Shown: positions 5,882 through 8,742 of the stretch, piece after piece
How positions within the stretch are numbered: position 1 is the stretch's first letter
Layout of the letters: each line of letters begins with the position of its first letter
NCBI GenBank assembly: GCA_003857395.1
Contig: RPRC01000242.1
Coordinates: 1 to 8,742 of the forward strand
Reading direction: 5' to 3'
DNA from: Geobacter sp.
GTDB taxonomy: Bacteria; Desulfobacterota; Desulfuromonadia; Geobacterales; Geobacteraceae
DNA: 8,742 nt
Translations under genes and position numbers: made by a program
Notes under the pieces: generated by a model
Database searches by the model: none
What the model saw: only the letters and a program-made list of their open reading frames with translations
What the model was told of the DNA's origin: nothing

Positions 5882-6262
5882 TCACTGTCCAATCTTTCCG
5901 CTGGCGGCGAGGTAGCGCATGATGCCCGTATGCAGTGCTGTTACCGCCAGGACCGAGCAATGCATTTTATCCTCAGGCAGCCCTCCCAACGCGTCCGCAA
6001 TATCCTGATCCGTGAGTTTCAACACCTCATCCAGCGGCTTCCCTCGTGCCAGTTCGCTGGCCATGGAAGAAGTGGCGATGGCCGCCCCACAGCCGAGAAT
6101 CCTGAATTTCACGTCAGCTACTACCTCGTTGTCGAATTTCAGAAACAGGAGCAGTACATCTCCGCACGAGGGATCTCCGACGCGCAGGATCACATCAGCA
6201 TCTGCAATTTCTCCCACGTTCCGGGGATTTCGGAAATGCTCCATCACCGTCTCAGAATACAC
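5882..6262 (-). CDS. IscU/NifU-type Fe-S cluster assembly scaffold
   Basis: 126 aa, the normal length of IscU. The three cluster cysteines are C33 (GDPSCGD, with D35), C58 (LGCGAAIATSS) and C102 (KMHCSVLA, with H101). The protein assembles [2Fe-2S]/[4Fe-4S] clusters from a cysteine desulfurase and passes them on, in the cytoplasm. The LPPVK motif by which ISC-type IscU binds the HscA chaperone is changed to LPEDK (95-99), so it is more like the NifU-type scaffold of anaerobes that lack HscAB. There is no NifU C-terminal Nfu domain, and no nifS/iscS beside it in the window. Starts at GTG (6260-6262) with AAGGAG 5 nt upstream, 37 bp after the CDF stop; no ATG in frame serves better. Its place after a metal transporter suggests coupling of metal supply with cluster assembly, which is inference. 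Confidence 0.94.
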   Translation of the reverse strand: MYSETVMEHFRNPRNVGEIADADVILRVGDPSCGDVLLLFLKFDNEVVADVKFRILGCGAAIATSSMASELARGKPLDEVLKLTDQDIADALGGLPEDKMHCSVLAVTALHTGIMRYLAASGKIGQ

Positions 6263-6299
6263 CGTAACTCCTTATACATTACTCACCCTCAAGATCAAT

Positions 6300-7613
6300 C
6301 TATCGCCCCGTCCCGGCGGTCGAGGACTCGGCAGAGAGTCCGGTTTCCGAATCCTCGAGACTGTGCGTCGGCGCATGGAGCTGGGACAAGCGATTCTCCC
6401 GATAAGCAGCAATTATCTCCCCTATGGTCGGATTTCCCTCCACCAGGTAGATGTCGACGAAACGCTCTTTGAGCAGGGAAAAGGCAAGTTCGCCGATTTG
6501 TTTCGTAAACAGGATGTCAACTCCGGAAAACGAGAACGCCTTGACGATCTTAACCCCGATATGGATCTTTTCATCGAGGTATTCGTTGTAGTAAAAATCT
6601 TCGAGGGACAGGTCGTTTTCGTCCAACCTGACCAGAGCGAAATAGGGTGCCCTGCCAAAATGCTCGTGAATAGCTGATTCCAGGCCGTTTGCTGATGTTA
6701 CCGGGATCATGGCCGAAAGGGACTTTTTTCGAAAAGGTTCAACGTGAACGAAGACCGTGTCGATATCCCGGTGTTCCTCGATGATGGATTCCTCGACCTG
6801 GTCCGCCAGTTCGTGAGCCTTATAGAGCGACAGATGGGGGCTGGTTTCGATGGTACAGTCGACCATCCTGAAGGGCCCGGCACGTCGAATCCGGAGCCCG
6901 GTTACGGCCCGCACACCTTCAATGTCAGAGCACCTGGAGCCGATTTCCGTCTGCAGATCAGGATCCAGGTTGGCATCCAGCAGCGACATAACCGCTAACC
7001 ACATGGTTTCTCCCCCCAGTTTCAGGATGAGGAGAGAAATGACGAGAACAAGCCCTCCTTCCGCATACGGGATCTTCCAGTATGCCAGGAGAACACCGAC
7101 AAGCACCGCGCCGGAGACATAGATATCCAACTGGCTGTCGCGGGCTTTGGTGAGCAAAGACTGGGAGTTGATTGCCTTCCCGACTTCTTGCTGCTTTTTT
7201 GCCAGAAAGAAGTTGGCGACAATGGACAGGAACGCCGCGCAGATGGGCAAGACCGGAAAAGCAGCCGTAACCTGCAGCTGGAAAAGCTTGGCGTAGCCAT
7301 CGCGAGCCATCTCGATGCCTGCCCACAGGATCAGCAGGCCGATGAAAAGGCTGGCCACCGTCTCCGCCCGGTAGAGCCCGTAGGGAAATGTCTCGCTTTT
7401 TTTCCTCGCGGCAAGCCAGAGGCCGAAGCCGGACGCGGCAATGGTAACCACATCTCCGGCACTATGAAACGCATCAGCCACCAGCAGTGACGAGTCAAAT
7501 CGATAGCCGACCAGACCCTTGACGAGAGCCACGACGAGAGTGACGAGTGAGGAGATAAGCGCAATGCGCTGACCCCGCTTCAACAACTGTTTTTTCTCTG
7601 CCTCGTTATTCAT
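6300..7613 (-). CDS. Cation diffusion facilitator fused to a NifX-like domain
   Basis: 437 aa from ATG 7611-7613. Residues 1-295 are a CDF transporter: six membrane segments (roughly 17-37, 42-66, 85-105, 117-138, 163-180, 184-205) and a cytoplasmic ferredoxin-like domain (about 215-295). The membrane metal site is HxxxD in segment 2 (H50, D54 in FHSAGD) and DxxxD at segment 5 (D159, D163 in RDSQLD), a mix unlike the HxxxD/HxxxD of most zinc CDFs. Residues about 300-405 are a NifX/NifB-C-type domain (dinitrogenase FeMo-cofactor family) with HEHFGRAPYFALV (316-328); the last 30 residues are polar and probably disordered. CDFs export Zn2+, Fe2+, Mn2+ or Co2+; the extra domain could sense or bind metal or an Fe-S precursor (inference). 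The frame is open upstream to about 7859, but that part overlaps the zinc-ribbon gene and has no CDF similarity. The SD is weak, so coupling to the zinc-ribbon stop 13 bp earlier is likely. Confidence 0.93.
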   Translation of the reverse strand: MNNEAEKKQLLKRGQRIALISSLVTLVVALVKGLVGYRFDSSLLVADAFHSAGDVVTIAASGFGLWLAARKKSETFPYGLYRAETVASLFIGLLILWAGIEMARDGYAKLFQLQVTAAFPVLPICAAFLSIVANFFLAKKQQEVGKAINSQSLLTKARDSQLDIYVSGAVLVGVLLAYWKIPYAEGGLVLVISLLILKLGGETMWLAVMSLLDANLDPDLQTEIGSRCSDIEGVRAVTGLRIRRAGPFRMVDCTIETSPHLSLYKAHELADQVEESIIEEHRDIDTVFVHVEPFRKKSLSAMIPVTSANGLESAIHEHFGRAPYFALVRLDENDLSLEDFYYNEYLDEKIHIGVKIVKAFSFSGVDILFTKQIGELAFSLLKERFVDIYLVEGNPTIGEIIAAYRENRLSQLHAPTHSLEDSETGLSAESSTAGTGR

Positions 7614-7626
7614 GGCGGTTTGCCTG

Positions 7627-7839
7627 TCACTCCGCGTCACCGAACCTGCGAGCCATACGCAAGCCGCACTTTGGGCAGGGTGTAAGGAAACAGGGATTGC
7701 CCGGCTCCTTCGACACGACGAAACCACAGGCGGGACAGATACAGAAATCCGGTCTTCTCTTCCCGGCCGCATTCCGCCCTCCCCTGCCCAACAAACATCT
7801 CCACCACGGACCTCCGCCCCTGCCAAAACCACCGGGCAT
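7627..7839 (-). CDS. Small zinc-ribbon protein
   Basis: 70 aa from ATG 7837-7839, chosen because GGAGG lies 5 nt upstream; an ATG 12 codons earlier has no such site. The N-terminal third is glycine/arginine-rich (MPGGFGRGGG, LGRGGR), presumably flexible. The C-terminal half carries two metal knuckles, CPAC (C47, C50 counting from the more upstream ATG, thus C35, C38 here) and CPKC (C55, C58), with additional C33 and C50, as in rubredoxin-like zinc ribbons. Short Gly-rich zinc-ribbon proteins of this look are found beside NifX-like and Mrp genes in anaerobic proteobacteria; the function is not known to me. The CDF-NifX gene starts 13 bp downstream, so both belong to one transcript. Candidate ligands suggest Zn or Fe binding; a role as metal chaperone or regulator of the transporter is only a guess. 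Confidence 0.85.
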   Translation of the reverse strand: MPGGFGRGGGPWWRCLLGRGGRNAAGKRRPDFCICPACGFVVSKEPGNPCFLTPCPKCGLRMARRFGDAE

Positions 7840-7852
7840 GCTGACCTCCGTT

Positions 7853-7874
7853 TGAACACGACACGTTCTGTTCA
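7853..7874 (-). promoter_or_regulatory. Inverted repeat TGAACA-N10-TGTTCA in the zinc-ribbon leader
   Basis: A perfect 6+6 inverted repeat lies between the MITE end and the SD of the zinc-ribbon gene. Its dimension (22 bp) fits a dimeric regulator site, but arms this short also occur by chance. No clear -35/-10 pair is seen in the 43 bp between the MITE and the start; the promoter must lie within or beyond the MITE, for example using TATAAT at 8114-8119 (no good -35). Confidence 0.25.
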
Positions 7875-7883
7875 TGCAACGCA

Positions 7884-8045
7884 GGGGCCTGTCAGACTTA
7901 GGAAATCGAAGCGAAAACTTGGCTGGGCGAGGACAGATTTTGTCGATTTTGCAGGGTAATAGTTGTTCTATTACCCAATAAAACGGCGAAATATGGACCG
8001 TCCAGACGGATTTGCAGCAGATTTACCCTAAGTCCGACAGGCTCC
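7884..8045. mobile_element. MITE-like element, copy B (162 bp)
   Basis: Same length as copy A at 4018-4179, with about 17 differences between the copies by eye and no gaps. Ends are GGGGCCTGTCAGACTTAGG and CCTAAGTCCGACAGGCTCC; the central hairpin GGGTAATAG-TTGTT-CTATTACCC (7954-7976) is identical to that of copy A. Right flank TA (8046-8047), left flank CA (7882-7883), as if one base of the TA duplication had mutated. No coding capacity. It sits between the Mrp-NifX gene and the zinc-ribbon gene and merges at its right end with a REP-like palindrome. Confidence 0.82.
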
Positions 8046-8073
8046 TAAGGGCAATTCATGAATTGCCCCTACG
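8044..8073. repeat. REP-like palindrome (perfect 20-bp core)
   Basis: The core GGGCAATTCATGAATTGCCC (8049-8068) is perfectly self-complementary. Adding the flanks gives a 30-bp palindrome with 13 of 15 pairs matched, whose right arm ends CCCCTACG. I recall near-identical palindromes (GTAGGGGC...GCCCCTAC) as dispersed extragenic repeats in several bacterial genomes. It could act as an mRNA end for the Mrp-NifX gene, but no T-run follows. The remaining 8074-8128 shows only TATAAT at 8114-8119 (minus strand). Confidence 0.7.
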
Positions 8074-8128
8074 ACGTCATGCAGGTTATCGTGCCGAAAC
8101 AACACTCTCAATCATTATACTACATAGT

Positions 8129-8742
8129 CTAATGATCACAGACATTGGCGCCGGTCACCAGGTTCCCCGCAAGGTAGTCCATCACCACCGACTCCGGCGC
8201 CGCGGAAGTTGCTCCGACGATGACCTTTACTCCGGCATCGGCGAAGAGCTGCTGGGCACGCCCTCCCATCCCCCCGGCAATCACCAGGTTGACGCCACGT
8301 TCAGCCAGCCAACGTGGGAGCAGTCCCGGCTCATGGGGCGGTGCTTCAACCGCGGTTGTCCCGACAATCGTCTTCAGACCTTCATCCACATCCACCATCG
8401 CGAATTTTTCGCAGTGTCCGAAATGCATGGTCAGAACTCCTTCACAGACAGGTATCGCTACGCGCATCATTTGTTGTTTCCCCTTTCTTTCATTACCTGT
8501 TACGGTTTTCTCCAGTATCAACGTGACAATATCGCCAAAGGCCTTGCCGGCCTCGGTTTTCGCATAGTGGTACGAATAGGGCTTGCCGTCGTCTCCTGCG
8601 ACCACAACCTTCGGGTCCATGGGAATACGGCCGAGGAAGGGAACCATCATCTCCCTTGCCAAGGCTTCGCCACCGCCGGTTTTAAAAACATCTATCGTTT
8701 GGGCGCAGTGGGGACAGACAAGGCAGCTCATATTTTCGATCA
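8129..8742 (-). CDS. Mrp-family ATPase fused to a NifX-like domain, C-terminal part (runs off right edge)
   Basis: The frame is open to the right edge and begins in mid-protein: the first visible residues, IENMSCLVCPHC, are the late part of an Mrp/NBP35 ATPase, so the ATG at 8729-8731 is an internal methionine (VENMS in relatives), not the start. The CxxC cluster motif is intact (CPHC), followed by DVFKTGGGEALA and VPFLGRIPMDP. After a linker (about NERKGKQQ) comes a complete NifX/NifB-C-like domain of about 115 residues: MRVAIPVCEG, MHFGHCEKFAMVDVD, and GGMGGRAQQLFADAGVKVIVGA. Such proteins should carry an Fe-S cluster on the ATPase part; the NifX-like part may bind a cluster or metal cofactor (inference). 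An ATG pair at the domain boundary (8468-8473) has AGGGGA about 9 nt upstream, so a free NifX-like domain might also be made. The stop TAG (8129-8131) is followed by the REP-like palindrome. Confidence 0.93.
   Translation of the reverse strand, partial: IENMSCLVCPHCAQTIDVFKTGGGEALAREMMVPFLGRIPMDPKVVVAGDDGKPYSYHYAKTEAGKAFGDIVTLILEKTVTGNERKGKQQMMRVAIPVCEGVLTMHFGHCEKFAMVDVDEGLKTIVGTTAVEAPPHEPGLLPRWLAERGVNLVIAGGMGGRAQQLFADAGVKVIVGATSAAPESVVMDYLAGNLVTGANVCDH

Noticed and set aside
7614..7859. N-terminal extension of the CDF protein (open frame up to about 7859)
   Set aside because: It overlaps the zinc-ribbon gene entirely, is arginine/serine-rich without similarity to CDF proteins, and the CDF homology begins at the ATG at 7613.
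7840..7875. Longer start of the zinc-ribbon protein (12 extra codons)
   Set aside because: No SD before the upstream ATG, while the ATG at 7839 has GGAGG at 5 nt and begins the family-like MPGGFGRGGG.
4018..8045. The two MITE copies as ends of one composite transposon
   Set aside because: Each copy is complete with its own two terminal repeats and TA-type flanks, and no transposase lies between them; the genes inside look like ordinary chromosomal ones.
8729..8731. ATG as start of the Mrp-NifX protein
   Set aside because: The codons before it (IEN) continue the conserved Mrp sequence, so the gene is cut by the window edge rather than starting here.
1..8742. CRISPR array, tRNA or rRNA genes
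   Set aside because: No regularly spaced direct repeats and no stretch resembling tRNA or rRNA were seen on either strand.

Overview
All genes I can support lie on the minus strand. The window suggests an anaerobic, metal-cycling deltaproteobacterium of the Geobacter/Pelobacter/Desulfuromonas kind (Desulfuromonadales). This is inferred from gene content, not from a database match: a selenocysteine peroxiredoxin, HndA/HndC-type NADH-linked electron-transfer subunits, two Mrp-family ATPases, and NifX-like domains fused to other proteins. No rRNA, tRNA, CRISPR array, integrase or transposase was seen.

Reading from high to low coordinates (the direction of transcription): an incomplete Mrp-NifX fusion enters from the right edge and ends at 8129. 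A gene-free stretch (7840-8128) follows with a 30-bp REP-like palindrome and a 162-bp MITE-like element (copy B). Next is a tight cluster of a small zinc-ribbon protein (7627-7839), a cation diffusion facilitator fused to a NifX-like domain (6300-7613) and an IscU/NifU-type Fe-S scaffold (5882-6262), closed by a hairpin. A second unit carries a selenoprotein peroxiredoxin (4995-5714), read through an in-frame TGA with a SECIS-like hairpin just downstream, and a ZIP metal transporter (4242-4973). MITE copy A (4018-4179) separates this from a HisC-like aminotransferase (2937-3938), which overlaps by 4 bp a methyltransferase gene cut off after about 63 homologous codons (2722-2940). Then come a full-length Mrp ATPase (1462-2502), a promoter with an operator-like palindrome, and two subunits of a flavin/Fe-S NADH-oxidising module: a NuoE/HndA-like protein (621-1064) and the N-terminal part of a NuoF/HndC-like protein (1-610), which runs off the left edge.

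The shared theme is handling of metals, Fe-S clusters and peroxide: Zn/Fe transport (ZIP import-type, CDF export-type), Fe-S scaffolding and delivery (IscU, two Mrp proteins), NifX-like cofactor-binding domains on a transporter and on an Mrp, and a Sec-dependent peroxidase. The most striking item is the peroxiredoxin. Standard gene calling would split it into two pieces at the TGA, yet the TGA sits exactly where the peroxidatic residue belongs and is followed at bacterial-SECIS distance by a stem with a GGUC loop. The second is a pair of 162-bp elements, about 90% identical and of equal length, one of which appears to have inserted at a TA inside an arm of the REP-like palindrome.
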